Shown here: positions 36,075-47,788 of the stretch, piece after piece
Position numbering within the stretch: the stretch's first letter is position 1
Layout of the letters: the number at the start of each line of letters is the position of its first letter
Source of the DNA: Alishewanella tabrizica
GTDB taxonomy: Bacteria; Pseudomonadota; Gammaproteobacteria; Enterobacterales; Alteromonadaceae
Direction: 5' to 3'
Length of the DNA stretch: 64,000 nt
NCBI RefSeq assembly: GCF_014652375.1
Contig: NZ_BMYR01000001.1
Location: 420,292-484,291, forward strand
Made by a program: the position numbers and the translations under genes
Notes under the pieces: model-generated
Seen by the model: only the letters and a program-made list of their open reading frames with translations
Databases searched by the model: none
What the model was told of the DNA's origin: nothing

Positions 36075-37031
36075 TTAACAGTAACCGTATGACATTAAAC
36101 GTTTATAACGGCGGTCTAATAATTCGGCAATGCTGAGTTTCTGCAGTTTGTCTAAATCACGCAACAACGCCGCCTTCAGTGAGCTGGCCATTTGCTCTGC
36201 AGAGCGATGGGCGCCCCCTAAAGGCTCACCAATTACCTCGTCAATCAGCTTAAGCTCTTTTAAACGCTCCGCCGTAATGCCCATAGCATCTGCCGCTAAT
36301 GGCGCTTTTTCAGCACTTTTCCACAAAATAGATGCGCACCCTTCTGGCGAGATCACTGAATAGGTGCTGTATTGCAGCATATTAACTTTATCACCCACGC
36401 CAATAGCTAAAGCGCCGCCTGAGCCGCCCTCACCTACGACCGTGCAGATCATGGGCACCTTTAAGCCCGCCATCACTTTTAAATTACGGGCGATAGCTTC
36501 AGACTGTCCACGCTCCTCAGCACCGATCCCAGGATAGGCTCCCGGTGTATCAATAAAGGTGATAATGGGCAATTTGAAACGTTCAGCCATTTCCATTAAG
36601 CGTAATGCTTTACGATAGCCCTCTGGTCTTGGCATACCAAAGTTACGACGAATTTTTTCTTTGGTATCACGCCCTTTTTGATGGCCAATGACCATAACGG
36701 CTTGCTCACCAATTCGAGCCGTACCACCAATAATCGCATTGTCGTTGGCATAAGCACGATCACCGCACAATTCATCAAAATCAGTGAAAATGTGCTCAAG
36801 ATAATCCAGCGTATAGGGCCGGCGAGGATGCCGTGCTAACTGTGCAACCTGCCACGCGCCTAACTCCGAAAAGATTTTTTTGGTCAGTGTTAGGCTTTTC
36901 TCTTTGAGCTTATTTATTTCTTCTTCTAACCCAAGATCATAATCGCCATTGCGACTGACATTGCGTAACTCGTCTATTTTTGCTTCCAGTTCAGCAATAG
37001 GTTGCTCAAACTCTAAATAATTCAGCATCAT
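36075..37031 (-). CDS. accA: Acetyl-CoA carboxylase carboxyltransferase alpha subunit
   Basis: The 318-residue alpha subunit of acetyl-CoA carboxyltransferase, which with AccD makes malonyl-CoA for fatty acid synthesis. The length matches E. coli (319). The segment [14 protein letters not shown] and the glycine-rich [15 protein letters not shown] are family hallmarks. It lies 17 bp after dnaE in the conserved dnaE-accA order. The first of two adjacent ATG codons is used here. Confidence 0.97.
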   Translation of the reverse strand: MMLNYLEFEQPIAELEAKIDELRNVSRNGDYDLGLEEEINKLKEKSLTLTKKIFSELGAWQVAQLARHPRRPYTLDYLEHIFTDFDELCGDRAYANDNAIIGGTARIGEQAVMVIGHQKGRDTKEKIRRNFGMPRPEGYRKALRLMEMAERFKLPIITFIDTPGAYPGIGAEERGQSEAIARNLKVMAGLKVPMICTVVGEGGSGGALAIGVGDKVNMLQYSTYSVISPEGCASILWKSAEKAPLAADAMGITAERLKELKLIDEVIGEPLGGAHRSAEQMASSLKAALLRDLDKLQKLSIAELLDRRYKRLMSYGYC

Positions 37032-37048
37032 CGACTATCATTACCTAA

Positions 37049-40000
37049 TTAATTAAATTCCAATTCTATTGTCGCAATTTGCTTTAACTGATGCAACAAA
37101 GCGTCTGTGGGCGTAACCCACCAAGCCGTACCCAACTGCAGTCTAACCTGCCCTTCTTCTCGCTGATACCAGATATTCACTGGCACCGTACCCGCTTTAA
37201 ACTCATCCAGCGCTTGCTGCAGTTTAGGCAAGTAATGTTGATCAATCTGCGTTGATTGTACCGTTATATTCAGTGATTTCAGCGATTTTTCACGCATCGC
37301 GGTGATTTCGCTGACATCGCGGCCGGACATTGTAAGGCCACCATTAAAATCATCAAAGCTGACCTGTCCACTCACCAGCAAAATACGGTCTTTTTGTAGC
37401 AAATGCTCGAACGTTTCCAGCTGTTCTGTGAAAAAACGCACATCTAAACGCGCCGATTTATCGTCTAACGTAACAATACCCCAGCGCCGCCCCTTTTTAT
37501 TAATCATGATACGCACGGCTACCACTAAGCCAGCAACTTGCACGCTCTGATCTTTTTTAGTGGGCTGTAACTCAACTAAGCGACAATTAACGTAATGTTT
37601 TATCTCATCAAGATAGCGATTAATTGGGTGTCCTGTTAGGTACAATCCCAAGGTTTCTCGCTCTCCCTCCAACCACACATCATCTGCCCATAATGGCACG
37701 ATTTTAAAACTTTGACTGGACGAGTGCTCATCAGGCCCTGCCAGCAAACCGAATAAATCGTCTTGTCCAACCGCTTGCGCTTTGGCGTGTTGCTCTGCAG
37801 CTTTCATGGCTTCTTCAAGACTGGCCATTAAGATCGCGCGCAGTGGCCCAGGATGTTGCTGTTTTTTACGTTCAGGTCCCAGCCTATCCATTGCACCAGA
37901 TAAAATCAACTTTTCCATCACACGCTTATTCAGGCGCTTTAAATCGACCTTGGCACAAAAATCAAATAAATCACTGAATTCACCATGGATTTGCCGCGCT
38001 TCAATAATTGCTTCTATCGGGGCTTCGCCAACCCCCTTGATCGCGCCAATACCATATACAATGTGACCGTGCTCGTTAACGGTGAATTTATATTGACCGG
38101 TATTCACATCTGGCGGGATCAAGGTCAGTTTCATCCGCTCGCATTCATCAACCAGTGTCACGATTTTGTCGGTATTATCCATATCTGCCGACATAACAGC
38201 TGCCATAAATTCAGCTGGAAAATGCGCTTTCATCCACAAGGTTTGATAAGACACTAACGCATAGGCGGCAGAGTGCGATTTGTTAAAACCGTATCCGGCA
38301 AACTTTTCTACCAGATCGAAGATTTTAATTGCTAGCTCTGGATCAATACCGTTTTTAGCCGCGCCTTCTTGGAAGGTATCACGCTGCTTAGCCATTTCTT
38401 CCGGCTTTTTCTTACCCATGGCCCGACGTAGTAAGTCAGCACCGCCTAGCGAGTACCCCGACAGCACCTGCGCAATTTGCATAACTTGCTCTTGATACAG
38501 GATAATGCCGTAAGTGGGTTCTAAAATGGGCTTTAATGATTCGTGTTGCCAAGTGGCGTCTGGATAAGAAATGTCTTCTCGGCCGCGTTTACGATCGATA
38601 AAGTTATCTACCATGCCTGATTGTAAAGGGCCCGGACGGAACAACGCGACCAGTGCGATCATATCTTCAAAACAGTCAGGCTGCAGGCGGCGTATCAGAT
38701 CTTTCATACCGCGCGATTCTAACTGGAACACCGCCGTGGTATCGGCACGCATCAATACCTGAAAACTGTAACGATCATCTAATGGGATGGTATTAATATC
38801 GACCGGAGCTTTGCCCTCCTTTTTCAAGCGAGCGTTGGCCATATTCAGTGCCCACTGCAAAATGGTCAGCGTACGCAAGCCAAGGAAGTCAAACTTGACC
38901 AGACCGGCGTATTCCACATCGTTTTTATCAAACTGGGTAACCGGGTTTAAGCCATGCTCGTCACAGTAAAGTGGGGAGAAATCGGTGATCTTAGTGGGCG
39001 CAATAACAACGCCCCCCGCATGCTTACCCGCGTTTCGGGTAACGCCCTCAAGTTGGCGTGCCATATCAATTAGATCGCGCACGTCTTCATCTGAGTCGTA
39101 AAGTTCAGGTAAGCGCGGCTCTTCTTTAAAGGCTTGTTCCAACGTCATCCCCGGCGTAGGCGGGATCAGTTTGGAAATACGATCAACAAAACCATAGGGA
39201 TGGCCTAGCACTCGGCCAACATCCCTAATAACGGCTTTAGCCGCCATGGTTCCAAAGGTGATAATTTGCGATACGGCCTCGCGGCCATACATATCTGCAA
39301 CGTGTTCTATTACCTCATCACGCCGATCCATACAGAAATCGACGTCAAAGTCGGGCATCGACACCCGCTCTGGGTTTAAGAAACGCTCAAACAGTAAATC
39401 AAATTCTAAGGGATCTAAATCCGTGATTTTTAACGCGTAAGCGACCAATGAGCCGGCGCCTGAACCGCGCCCTGGTCCCACCGGAATATCGTTATCTTTA
39501 CTCCATTGAATAAACTCCATAACCACCAGGAAGTAGCCAGGAAAGCCCATTTGGTTGATAACATCGAGTTCTATTTGCAAACGCTCGTCGTAAGGCAGTC
39601 TTTTTTCAGCGCGTACCTGCTCATCTGGGAATAATTGCAATAAACGCTGCTCTAATCCCTCACGTGATTTTAAGACCAAAAAGTCGGCGTCAGATAAACC
39701 ACCGGTTGGAAAGGCGGGTAGGAAATACTCACCCAGCCGGATCGTAACATTACAACGTTTGGCTATTTCAACGCTGTTTTCCAACGCTTCTGGGATATCA
39801 GCAAACAACTGCTGCATTTCCTCGCTGGTCCGCAGATATTGTTGTTCAGAATAGTTCTTCGGACGTCTTTTGTCATCTAGGGTATAGCCATCATGAATTG
39901 CCACACGAATTTCATGCGCCGCAAAATCGCTAGCCTTTAAAAATACCACTTCATTGGTCGCTACCACAGGCAGTTGTGCCTGCTCAGCTAGCTGAATCGC

Positions 40001-40552
40001 CTTTTGAATATAACGCTCTTCATCTGGCCGGCCAGTGCGAGTTAATTCTACATAGTAACGATTAGGAAAATGCTGCTGGTAAAACTGTACCAGTTGCTGC
40101 ACACTTTGCGGGTTTTCCTTTAGCAGGGCTTTCCCCAGCAAACCGTCTTTCGCGCCTGAGAGTAAAATTAACCCTTCGGCATGTTCGACTAACCACTCGT
40201 GATCGAGCTGTGGTTTACCATTTACATGGCCACGTAAATACGCTTTAGAAATCAGGGTAGTGAGATTTTGATAACCGGTATTATCGGCACATAAAATCAG
40301 CAAGCGGTTTAACTCACCCGGAAAAATCGGATGCTGTACCCAGCAATCGACGCCGATGATCGGCTTTATACCCGCATCATGCGCGGTACTGTAAAAACGC
40401 ACTAAACCACACAGGTTCATCTGATCCGTCAAGGCCAGAGCGGGCATACCCGTAGCCGCCGCCGCTTTAACAATAGGTTTAATCTTGGCGACGCCATCAA
40501 TCATAGAGAAATCGCTGTGTACCCGTAAATGGATAAAAGCCGGTTCACGCAT
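37049..40552 (-). CDS. dnaE: DNA polymerase III alpha subunit
   Basis: The 1167-residue replicative polymerase. The PHP domain starts [15 protein letters not shown]. The catalytic aspartates are in PDFDVDF (near 400-405) and [10 protein letters not shown] (near 553). A helix-hairpin-helix and OB fold follow toward residue 1070, with a C-terminal tau-binding part. The length matches E. coli (1160). Its ATG overlaps the rnhB stop by one base (TGATG), so it is co-translated. Confidence 0.98.
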   Translation of the reverse strand: MREPAFIHLRVHSDFSMIDGVAKIKPIVKAAAATGMPALALTDQMNLCGLVRFYSTAHDAGIKPIIGVDCWVQHPIFPGELNRLLILCADNTGYQNLTTLISKAYLRGHVNGKPQLDHEWLVEHAEGLILLSGAKDGLLGKALLKENPQSVQQLVQFYQQHFPNRYYVELTRTGRPDEERYIQKAIQLAEQAQLPVVATNEVVFLKASDFAAHEIRVAIHDGYTLDDKRRPKNYSEQQYLRTSEEMQQLFADIPEALENSVEIAKRCNVTIRLGEYFLPAFPTGGLSDADFLVLKSREGLEQRLLQLFPDEQVRAEKRLPYDERLQIELDVINQMGFPGYFLVVMEFIQWSKDNDIPVGPGRGSGAGSLVAYALKITDLDPLEFDLLFERFLNPERVSMPDFDVDFCMDRRDEVIEHVADMYGREAVSQIITFGTMAAKAVIRDVGRVLGHPYGFVDRISKLIPPTPGMTLEQAFKEEPRLPELYDSDEDVRDLIDMARQLEGVTRNAGKHAGGVVIAPTKITDFSPLYCDEHGLNPVTQFDKNDVEYAGLVKFDFLGLRTLTILQWALNMANARLKKEGKAPVDINTIPLDDRYSFQVLMRADTTAVFQLESRGMKDLIRRLQPDCFEDMIALVALFRPGPLQSGMVDNFIDRKRGREDISYPDATWQHESLKPILEPTYGIILYQEQVMQIAQVLSGYSLGGADLLRRAMGKKKPEEMAKQRDTFQEGAAKNGIDPELAIKIFDLVEKFAGYGFNKSHSAAYALVSYQTLWMKAHFPAEFMAAVMSADMDNTDKIVTLVDECERMKLTLIPPDVNTGQYKFTVNEHGHIVYGIGAIKGVGEAPIEAIIEARQIHGEFSDLFDFCAKVDLKRLNKRVMEKLILSGAMDRLGPERKKQQHPGPLRAILMASLEEAMKAAEQHAKAQAVGQDDLFGLLAGPDEHSSSQSFKIVPLWADDVWLEGERETLGLYLTGHPINRYLDEIKHYVNCRLVELQPTKKDQSVQVAGLVVAVRIMINKKGRRWGIVTLDDKSARLDVRFFTEQLETFEHLLQKDRILLVSGQVSFDDFNGGLTMSGRDVSEITAMREKSLKSLNITVQSTQIDQHYLPKLQQALDEFKAGTVPVNIWYQREEGQVRLQLGTAWWVTPTDALLHQLKQIATIELEFN

Positions 40553-41181
40553 CAGCGACTACCTTGTTCAGTGTTGGCACAGGATAACGCATCACGCTCG
40601 GCTATCAGTCGCACCGGTTTAAAACTCCGACGATGTTCCGCCAAAATACCGTATTGCTGGATAGCCGCCAAATGCGCGGCTGTTGGATAACCTTTATGAT
40701 CGGCAAAGCCAAATTGGGGATAACGCTGATGTAAGAGCGCCATTTCTTCATCACGCGCGACCTTGGCTAGAATAGACGCCGCACTAATTTCTGGTATTAA
40801 TGCATCGCCTTTTACCACCGCTGTCGCAGGCATAGCCAATGGCGGACAACGATTACCATCAATCATGACCCATTCGGGCTGAATGGCAAGTGCGGCTACC
40901 GCGCGTTGCATCGCCAGCATAGTGGCATGCAAAATATTCAGCGCATCAATTTCGCTGGGTTCCGCCCGCCCTAACGCCCAACATAAGGCGTTTTGTTTTA
41001 TCTCTGCTGCCAATAACTGCCGTTTTTTCTCCGTTAGCTTTTTTGAATCGGCTAACCCTGCAATCGGTTTGGCGGGATCAAGGATCACTGCAGCCGTCAC
41101 CACCGCGCCAATCAGTGGACCACGCCCCACTTCATCAACGCCACACAATAACGCCACCTTGGGACGCTGTAACTCACTCAT
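40552..41181 (-). CDS. rnhB: Ribonuclease HII
   Basis: This enzyme removes ribonucleotides embedded in DNA. The protein is 209 residues. Catalytic acidic residues are Asp16 and Glu17 in [12 protein letters not shown], a third in MIDGNR and a fourth further on. The start at 41181 (MSELQRPKV) overlaps lpxB by eight bases (ATGAGTGA) and matches family N-termini; the longer frame reading into lpxB is rejected. The lpxB-rnhB-dnaE-accA order is standard. Confidence 0.96.
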   Translation of the reverse strand: MSELQRPKVALLCGVDEVGRGPLIGAVVTAAVILDPAKPIAGLADSKKLTEKKRQLLAAEIKQNALCWALGRAEPSEIDALNILHATMLAMQRAVAALAIQPEWVMIDGNRCPPLAMPATAVVKGDALIPEISAASILAKVARDEEMALLHQRYPQFGFADHKGYPTAAHLAAIQQYGILAEHRRSFKPVRLIAERDALSCANTEQGSR

Positions 41182-42337
41182 CTGCCATAACCTGTAAAAT
41201 AGTGGCGGCGGCAACCGCGCTAGCATTTTGCTGTAATTGCTGATGTAAACGCTCGTACTCTGCGGTCAACGAGACATCAATACCCAATACGAGAGGTTGC
41301 ATAGCCTTAACCAGTGCAGGCACAGTAAGATCAGCTTGCAGCAATTCGGTGACCATGCCACGTCCCGCCAATAAATTAGGTAAACTGACATGTTGTAGCG
41401 TAATTAAACGCCGTGCGATTTGATAGGTTAACCAATTGGTCTTGTATCCAACGACCATAGCACATTTAGCTAGCATGGCTTCAAGCGTGGCCGTGCCTGA
41501 TGCGATAAATGTGGCATCGGCCGCTAGCAATGTTTGCCGCGCCTGACCAATAAACTCCGTGACCTCTAGATCGGGGGCATACTCGGCTTTCATCCGACGC
41601 CATAACGTCGCCTTTTCAGCTGTTACCATATTGGTGATCAGTTGTAGTTCAGGATGTTGTTGCTGTAATTCAGCCGCGGCGCGTAAAAAATCTGGGGCGA
41701 GTAAGGTAATTTCGTTGGTTCGACTGCCCGGCATAATAGCTAATACGGGTTGGCTTGGGTTTAACCCTAAGGCCGTTTTCGCCTGCGTTTTATCGACCTG
41801 AAGTGGCATACTATCGGCCAATGTGTGCCCCACAAACGTACAAGGCACCGCGTATTTGTCATAAAACGCTTTTTCAAAGGGTAACAATGCCAATACCATG
41901 TTAGTGGCTTTCGCAATTTTAAAGATACGTTTGTGCCGCCATGCCCATACAGAGGGACTTACATAGTGTACCGTTTTAATACCTTGTTGTTTTAAGGCTA
42001 GCTCAACCGGTAAATTAAAATCGGGGGCATCAATGCCAATAAAAATATCAGGGTTGGCCGCGGTAATCGCCGTGGTGATCTCACGTTTAATCTGCAGTAA
42101 ACGACGTAAGCGTCCAAGGACTTCAACCAAGCCCATCACGGCCAATTCTTCCATATCAAACAGCGCTTTGAAGCCTTCAGCTTGCATCCTTGGCCCACCG
42201 ATACCAAAAAACTCCGCTGTGGGATGCTGCTGCTTTAATGCCACAATTAAGGCCGCGCCAAGAATATCGCCAGAATGTTCTCCGGCAATTAAGGCGAATT
42301 TACGTGGTGAAGATGTTACTAACGCTACATTAGCCAT
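41174..42337 (-). CDS. lpxB: Lipid-A-disaccharide synthase
   Basis: A peripheral inner-membrane glycosyltransferase joining UDP-2,3-diacylglucosamine and lipid X. The 387-residue GT-B protein shows [14 protein letters not shown] (16-29) and the central [10 protein letters not shown] and [14 protein letters not shown] segments. It is separated from lpxA by 111 bp containing a terminator hairpin, so a local promoter or readthrough must feed lpxB-rnhB-dnaE-accA. The ribosome site before the ATG is weak. Confidence 0.96.
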   Translation of the reverse strand: MANVALVTSSPRKFALIAGEHSGDILGAALIVALKQQHPTAEFFGIGGPRMQAEGFKALFDMEELAVMGLVEVLGRLRRLLQIKREITTAITAANPDIFIGIDAPDFNLPVELALKQQGIKTVHYVSPSVWAWRHKRIFKIAKATNMVLALLPFEKAFYDKYAVPCTFVGHTLADSMPLQVDKTQAKTALGLNPSQPVLAIMPGSRTNEITLLAPDFLRAAAELQQQHPELQLITNMVTAEKATLWRRMKAEYAPDLEVTEFIGQARQTLLAADATFIASGTATLEAMLAKCAMVVGYKTNWLTYQIARRLITLQHVSLPNLLAGRGMVTELLQADLTVPALVKAMQPLVLGIDVSLTAEYERLHQQLQQNASAVAAATILQVMADE

Positions 42338-42379
42338 AATGAGGCAAAAATCCCTACGAACAATCCCAATGAACTCAAA

Positions 42380-42418
42380 GAAAAACGCTCTGCTCGAAAA
42401 ACCCAGAGCAGAGCGTTA
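42380..42418 (-). terminator. Terminator between lpxA and lpxB
   Basis: On the minus strand an 11-bp stem (AACGCTCTGCT / AGCAGAGCGTT, loop about 12 nt) is followed by TTTC. It lies about 30 bp after the lpxA stop. Confidence 0.78.
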
Positions 42419-42448
42419 ATGTTTTATTTTTCTGCACCGGTAAGGTGT

Positions 42449-43219
42449 TTAACGCACAATACCACGCGAAGCATTCGCAATAAAGTCAGTAAAGGCTTTC
42501 ACCTCAGGCATACTGGCAGATTTTTCTGCGAGCGCATGTAGCGCTTCAGGCACTGTTTGGCCTTTACGATAGACTTCTTTATACGCTCGGCGTATCTCTA
42601 ATAAAGCATCGCTACTAAAGCCACGACGCTTTAAGCCTTCAGTATTTACGCCAGCAGGAACACAAGGTGCACCATGCACCATTAAGTAAGGTGGAACATC
42701 TTTTAACACGATAGAGCCACCGCCACAAAAGCTGTGTGCTCCGATTTGCACAAACTGGTGCACACCGGTCATACCACCGAGAATAGCCCAATCGCCAATA
42801 TGTACATGACCTGCTGCTTGTGCGCCACTGGCAAAAATCACGTGATTACCGATAACACAATCGTGCGCAATGTGCGTGGTGTTCATAAAGAGATTGTGAC
42901 TACCAATAATGGTTTTGCCTTGATCTTGGATCGTACCACGGTGTACTGAGCAGCCCTCACGAAACACATTGTAATCACCTACAATTAATTCTGTAGGTTC
43001 ACCTTTGTATTTCTTATCCTGACACGCTTCACCAATACTACAAAATTGGTAAAAGTGATTTCCCTTGCCGATCGTGGTAGGGCCCTTTATTGCAACATGC
43101 GTCTCTAATACACAATCGTCACCCAATACCACATTGTGACCGACATAGCTAAAAGCACCCACTGTTACATTTTGTCCCAGCTTGGCGCTGGCTTCAATTA
43201 CCGCGGTAGGATGGATCAC
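42449..43219 (-). CDS. lpxA: UDP-N-acetylglucosamine acyltransferase LpxA
   Basis: The first committed step of lipid A synthesis, adding a 3-hydroxyacyl chain to UDP-GlcNAc. The protein is 256 residues with left-handed beta-helix hexapeptide repeats and the catalytic His in HIAHDCVIGN (His119). GTG at 43219 is taken as the start: it lies one base after the fabZ stop, has AGAGAG upstream, and gives MIHPTAVIE, matching family starts. The longer frame from 43240 would read inside fabZ. A terminator follows. Confidence 0.96.
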   Translation of the reverse strand: MIHPTAVIEASAKLGQNVTVGAFSYVGHNVVLGDDCVLETHVAIKGPTTIGKGNHFYQFCSIGEACQDKKYKGEPTELIVGDYNVFREGCSVHRGTIQDQGKTIIGSHNLFMNTTHIAHDCVIGNHVIFASGAQAAGHVHIGDWAILGGMTGVHQFVQIGAHSFCGGGSIVLKDVPPYLMVHGAPCVPAGVNTEGLKRRGFSSDALLEIRRAYKEVYRKGQTVPEALHALAEKSASMPEVKAFTDFIANASRGIVR

Positions 43220-43220
43220 G

Positions 43221-43673
43221 TTACATCTCTCTTCTGGCACACATCAATTCGGCACAGCATACAACCTGGCCATCAACCTTCGCTTCTCCATAGAATTTCC
43301 ATAGATTACGACGTTCTTTTAAAAACTTCACTTCAAGAATCATGGTATCGCCTGGTACTACCGGTTTTCTAAAACGCGCTTCGTCGATAGCCGCAAACAA
43401 ATATAATTCATTCTCAGATCGTTCTGTGGCGGTTTTAAAACCCAAAATACCGGTAGCTTGCGCTAACGCCTCTAGAATCAATACGCCTGGGAAAATAGGC
43501 ATGCCAGGGAAATGGCCAGTAAAAATGGGCTCATTAATTGTCACATTTTTTAACGCCGTTAAACTTTCACCTGGTGTGTAATCCAGTACTTTATCGATCA
43601 ATAAAAAAGGATACCGATGCGGCAATAACGCCATGATTTCTTGGATATCCAGAGTATTCAGTTGATTCGCCAA
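43221..43673 (-). CDS. fabZ: 3-hydroxyacyl-ACP dehydratase FabZ
   Basis: A soluble hot-dog-fold dehydratase of fatty acid elongation. The 150-residue protein has the catalytic His54 in GHFPGMP and Glu68 in LEALAQ, as in E. coli FabZ. It is packed between lpxD (2 bp) and lpxA (1 bp), linking phospholipid and lipid A acyl supply. Confidence 0.97.
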   Translation of the reverse strand: MANQLNTLDIQEIMALLPHRYPFLLIDKVLDYTPGESLTALKNVTINEPIFTGHFPGMPIFPGVLILEALAQATGILGFKTATERSENELYLFAAIDEARFRKPVVPGDTMILEVKFLKERRNLWKFYGEAKVDGQVVCCAELMCARREM

Positions 43674-43675
43674 AA

Positions 43676-44731
43676 TTATTCCTCAGTTGACGAAACGGCC
43701 GCTGCTACGGGCGCCGCCAGTTGTTTTTCTAATTGCTTTACACGCTGATAAAGCTGATCAATTTGTCTAAGCTTAGCCGTGTTACGACGCCATTCGGCAT
43801 TAGTCGTTGCCGGTAAACCTGAAGTATAGACGCCTTTTTCCGTGATGGGCTTCATTAGCATCGCCATACCTGAAATATGTGCACCATCGCAAATCTCAAT
43901 ATGGCCATTGATGACTGCGGCACCACCGATAATACAATAGCGACCAATCGTTGTGCTACCCGCTATAGTGCTACACCCCGCCATCGCCGTATGATCGCCA
44001 ATTTTCACGTTATGTGCTATTTGGCACAGATTATCAATAATCACATTATGGCCAATAAGGGTGTTTTCTAAGGCCCCGCGGTCAATACAAGTATTGGCAC
44101 CAATCTCACAATCATTACCAATAATGACTGTACCTGTTTGCGGTATTTTCAACCAATTGCCGCGCTCATTGGCAAAACCAAAGCCATCCGCACCAATAAC
44201 AGCACCACTTTGAATGATACAGCGTTCACCAATTTCTACTCGATGATACACTGTGACATTGGCCCATAAACGCGTATTTGCAGCAATCTTCGCACCTTCA
44301 CCGATATAACAACCCGCACCAATTTGCACGCCAACACCAATAACCGCATTTGCCGCAATAACCGCCTTAGCACCAATTGCTACACCCTCTGCCAATTGCG
44401 CAGTGGGATCAACGACCGCGGTAGGATGAATACCGGCATATGCACTTTTCGGTGTGGTATCAAATAACTGCGCGACCCTTGCAAAGGCCACGTAAGGATC
44501 AGCGACCACTAACACATTAACACCTGGCGCCACAAAGGGCTGATCATCCGCTTTGATTAACACGGCTGACGCCTGACTTTGTGCGAGGTATGATCGAAAT
44601 TTGCTGTTCGATAAAAAACTAAGCTGGCCTGCGCCAGCCTTCTCTAACGGAGCCACAGAAGAAACGCCGCAAGCGGCGTCTCCAATCAGCTCTGCATTAA
44701 GCTTTTCAGCTAAAACAGATAGTAGAATCAC
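43676..44731 (-). CDS. lpxD: UDP-3-O-(3-hydroxyacyl)glucosamine N-acyltransferase LpxD
   Basis: The third enzyme of lipid A synthesis. The 351-residue protein has an N-terminal uridine-binding domain and hexapeptide repeats with the catalytic His segment [10 protein letters not shown], then a C-terminal helix ([19 protein letters not shown]). GTG at 44731 is the preferred start: it begins 4 bp after the skp stop, while an upstream TTG would lie within skp. The ribosome site AAGG is a little far. Confidence 0.95.
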   Translation of the reverse strand: MILLSVLAEKLNAELIGDAACGVSSVAPLEKAGAGQLSFLSNSKFRSYLAQSQASAVLIKADDQPFVAPGVNVLVVADPYVAFARVAQLFDTTPKSAYAGIHPTAVVDPTAQLAEGVAIGAKAVIAANAVIGVGVQIGAGCYIGEGAKIAANTRLWANVTVYHRVEIGERCIIQSGAVIGADGFGFANERGNWLKIPQTGTVIIGNDCEIGANTCIDRGALENTLIGHNVIIDNLCQIAHNVKIGDHTAMAGCSTIAGSTTIGRYCIIGGAAVINGHIEICDGAHISGMAMLMKPITEKGVYTSGLPATTNAEWRRNTAKLRQIDQLYQRVKQLEKQLAAPVAAAVSSTEE

Positions 44732-44735
44732 GTTA

Positions 44736-45254
44736 TTAGTTCGCCTTACCAACCTGCTCGATCACCTTTTCAGACAAATCGTATTCTGGTTTGGCATAAA
44801 CAGCCGCATTAGCGTTTAACACCACATCAAATTTTTCACGTTCAGCAACTACGTCAATTGCCACTTTAATCATCCCCAGAATGCGATTACGCTCTTCCGT
44901 TTGACGCTGACGAATTTGCTCATCCAAAGGACGGGCTAAATTTTCATATTGCTCGCGCTGTTTATTTACCGAAGCCGTTAACTCTTGTTGCTGCTTCTCG
45001 CTCATCGTTGGGCCGTCACGGCGCAATTTTTCGATATTAAAATTAATATCGGTTTCAAGTTTATTCACTTCAGCAATCTTTGCCGCAAATTCCGTACGGA
45101 TGTTTTCCTGTACTTGTTGCGATTGTGGAATGCTGGCAGCAACAGCGGATACATCAACAAAACCAATTTTAACTTCCTTGGCTTGCGCAACACCTGCGAA
45201 AAACATGGTTGCAACAACAAAAACAGCAGATTTAAATACATTATTGTTAAACAT
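44736..45254 (-). CDS. skp: OmpH/Skp family periplasmic chaperone
   Basis: A periplasmic chaperone holding unfolded outer-membrane proteins on the way to BamA. The 172-residue precursor has a signal peptide ending VAQA (residue 25), followed by KIGFVDVSAVAASIPQ and a long charged coiled coil. The ATG at 45254 is chosen because AGGA sits six bases upstream; an ATG five codons earlier has none. It directly follows bamA, as in E. coli. Confidence 0.95.
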   Translation of the reverse strand: MFNNNVFKSAVFVVATMFFAGVAQAKEVKIGFVDVSAVAASIPQSQQVQENIRTEFAAKIAEVNKLETDINFNIEKLRRDGPTMSEKQQQELTASVNKQREQYENLARPLDEQIRQRQTEERNRILGMIKVAIDVVAEREKFDVVLNANAAVYAKPEYDLSEKVIEQVGKAN

Positions 45255-45272
45255 CTTGATTCCTATCATGTT

Positions 45273-47762
45273 CTAGAAAGTTGTACCGATATTGAAACTA
45301 AAGTTCTCTTGCAAATCGCCTTCATACTTTTTAATAATTTTCGCCAGACTGAAGGTCAGTGGTCCCATAGGTGATATCCATTGCACTGATACCCCTGCAG
45401 TAACCCGAATTAAGCTGGGATCAGAATAATCGATAAGCAATGGCTCTCGATCATTCTGGCGCAACTGTACCAAATTGGCATAACGATTAATATCAAATTC
45501 TGTATCCCAGACATTACCCGCATCAACAAATAAACTGGTACGAACAGAATTACGGTTTTCCTCACCCAAGAATGGCGTTGGCGTAATTAATTCCAATGTC
45601 AGCATGGCTAACGCATTCCCCCCAATCGAGCGCTGCGATACCTGATAGATATCATTGTCAGGATCAGAAGGGAAATTCGTACCACCACCAAACGGATCAG
45701 GCACCCCAGGGATAGAATTGGCTGAGCGGAAAATAGCATGCGGGCCGATAATACGGTTTTCAAAACCACGTAAGTTTTGTCCCCCACCTACAAAATTCTC
45801 AGTAAAGGGTAAGGTATAATCATACCCATTTTTATTGCCATAGCCGTTACCATATCCAAGCTCTAACTTAGTACGGAAGGACCACTGATGATCATTACTT
45901 AATGGGATATACTGCTGTGCTTCAAAGTTTGTTTTGAAGTATTGCAGATCCGAGTTTGGCGTAGTTGCCCTCAGTGATAAGCTAAACATACGCCCTGCCG
46001 TTGGGAATAAACCGCGGTTTAACGTACTGTGCAGCCAACCGGTGCTTAACTCAAAGTTGGTAAAGTTATAACCACCGTCCGGGTTTTGTGCATCTAACAA
46101 CACGGCACGGAAATGGCGGAGCTGATCATACTCATTGATCGATTTGATTTTGTTAACTGAAACGTTTGCACCAAAATTCAGTCGATTATATTCGTTGATA
46201 GGGTAACCAATGTTACCGCCCACACCATAACGCTGCTGATTATAGGCTTCCAAATTTGATGATAAGGAGCTGTAATCTAAATCAGAGTAGAAAACCTGCC
46301 CACCTAAACTTACCCCATCCAAGGTAAAGTAGGGATCGGTATAACTTAACGTAATACCTTTTTGGAACTTACTGGTATTTAAGTTTATGCCGGCAGAGTT
46401 CCCTGAGCCCATAAAGTTATTTTGTTCAACACCAATCTGGAAAGATAAACCTTGGAAGCTGCCGTAAGACACCCCCGCATTAAAGCTGCCTGACGGTTGC
46501 TCTTTAATGGTAAAACCAATATCCACCAGATCATCAACGCCGGGTACCGGAGACGTAGCAAAGTCAACTTTCTCGATATAAACTAATCGTTGTAAACGCT
46601 CTTTAGACAGCTCCAATGAATCATTGGATAACCAAGCCCCTTCCATTTGCCGCAGCTCACGACGAATCACTTCATCGCGCGTATTAACATTACCTTTTAC
46701 ATCAATACGACGCACATAAACGCGTTTACCAGGATCGACACTTATCGTCAGTGCAACTTCCTTGGTTTCATCGTTAATATTCGGAATGGTTCTTACTTTA
46801 GAGTTAGCATACCCAAAACGCGCTAATAGGCGGGCAATACTTTCTTCAGTAAAGGTAACTAAAGCGCCATTATATAATTGGCCTTTTTCTAACGGTAAAA
46901 TAGAGCGAATAAACTCGTCTTGACCGATCAAATCGCCAACAAAATTAATGTCGCTGATTTTATACTGCTCGCCTTCTGTCACATTCATGGTGACATAAAC
47001 AGCGGTTTTGTCTGGGCTTACCGCAACTTGCGAAGAATCGATATTAAAACGCAGGTAACCCCGATCGAGGTAGTAGCTGTTGATCTTTTCAAAGTCGCCT
47101 TGTAAGGTTTGTTTTTGATAACGATCAGAGGTCCAAAAACGCCACCACGGCATATCTTGCTTTGACTCAACGACATTCAATAATTCTTCATTGGAAAATA
47201 ACTGATTTCCCACGATATTGATTTGCCGAACAGAAGCAGCATCGCCCTCTTCAAATTCAAATTTTAAGTCAACCCGATTACGCGGTAAGTACGTTACTTT
47301 AACTTCAACCTTGGCTTGGTACTTACCAACACCATGGTAAAATTCCGTTAAGCCATTTTCGATATTTTTCAGAATGGTCTTATCCAGTGGTTCCCCCACC
47401 TGGATCCGGTTTCCAGACAAACTTTCATTTAACTGTTCATCTTTAATATCTTTATTACCATCAAACTCAATATTATTGATGGTTGGCCGTTCGCGCAGGC
47501 GATAAATCACGGTATTACCATCGCGGAATACACGAATATCATCAAAGTGTCCGGCACCGTAAAGTGTACGAACACTTCGTGATAATGTGAAATCGGTCAC
47601 CGTATCACCAATGTTAAACGGCAGGTTATTTAAGGCCGCACCAAGTGCGACACGTTGCAGGCCTTCAACCTGAATATCCTGAACGGTAAATGATTCTTCA
47701 GCAAGCACCGAGTTACTGCCTGTAGCAAGCAACATCGCAGCTACTAATCGTTTAATTGTCAT
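45273..47762 (-). CDS. bamA: Outer membrane protein assembly factor BamA
   Basis: The 829-residue core of the BAM machine that inserts outer-membrane beta barrels. The signal peptide ends near residue 21 (VLA-EES). Five POTRA domains (about 22-420) precede a 16-stranded barrel with the conserved FVGGGQNLRGFENR (VRGF-type lid-lock motif) and a C-terminal Phe. The neighbours rseP and skp are the standard ones. Confidence 0.97.
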   Translation of the reverse strand: MTIKRLVAAMLLATGSNSVLAEESFTVQDIQVEGLQRVALGAALNNLPFNIGDTVTDFTLSRSVRTLYGAGHFDDIRVFRDGNTVIYRLRERPTINNIEFDGNKDIKDEQLNESLSGNRIQVGEPLDKTILKNIENGLTEFYHGVGKYQAKVEVKVTYLPRNRVDLKFEFEEGDAASVRQINIVGNQLFSNEELLNVVESKQDMPWWRFWTSDRYQKQTLQGDFEKINSYYLDRGYLRFNIDSSQVAVSPDKTAVYVTMNVTEGEQYKISDINFVGDLIGQDEFIRSILPLEKGQLYNGALVTFTEESIARLLARFGYANSKVRTIPNINDETKEVALTISVDPGKRVYVRRIDVKGNVNTRDEVIRRELRQMEGAWLSNDSLELSKERLQRLVYIEKVDFATSPVPGVDDLVDIGFTIKEQPSGSFNAGVSYGSFQGLSFQIGVEQNNFMGSGNSAGINLNTSKFQKGITLSYTDPYFTLDGVSLGGQVFYSDLDYSSLSSNLEAYNQQRYGVGGNIGYPINEYNRLNFGANVSVNKIKSINEYDQLRHFRAVLLDAQNPDGGYNFTNFELSTGWLHSTLNRGLFPTAGRMFSLSLRATTPNSDLQYFKTNFEAQQYIPLSNDHQWSFRTKLELGYGNGYGNKNGYDYTLPFTENFVGGGQNLRGFENRIIGPHAIFRSANSIPGVPDPFGGGTNFPSDPDNDIYQVSQRSIGGNALAMLTLELITPTPFLGEENRNSVRTSLFVDAGNVWDTEFDINRYANLVQLRQNDREPLLIDYSDPSLIRVTAGVSVQWISPMGPLTFSLAKIIKKYEGDLQENFSFNIGTTF

Positions 47763-47788
47763 TATTTGAACTACTTATGATTAGTTTA

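Noticed and set aside
42033..42419. Open frame of 128 codons on the plus strand over lpxB and its leader
   Set aside because: Antisense to lpxB and reads through the lpxA terminator; composition unnatural.
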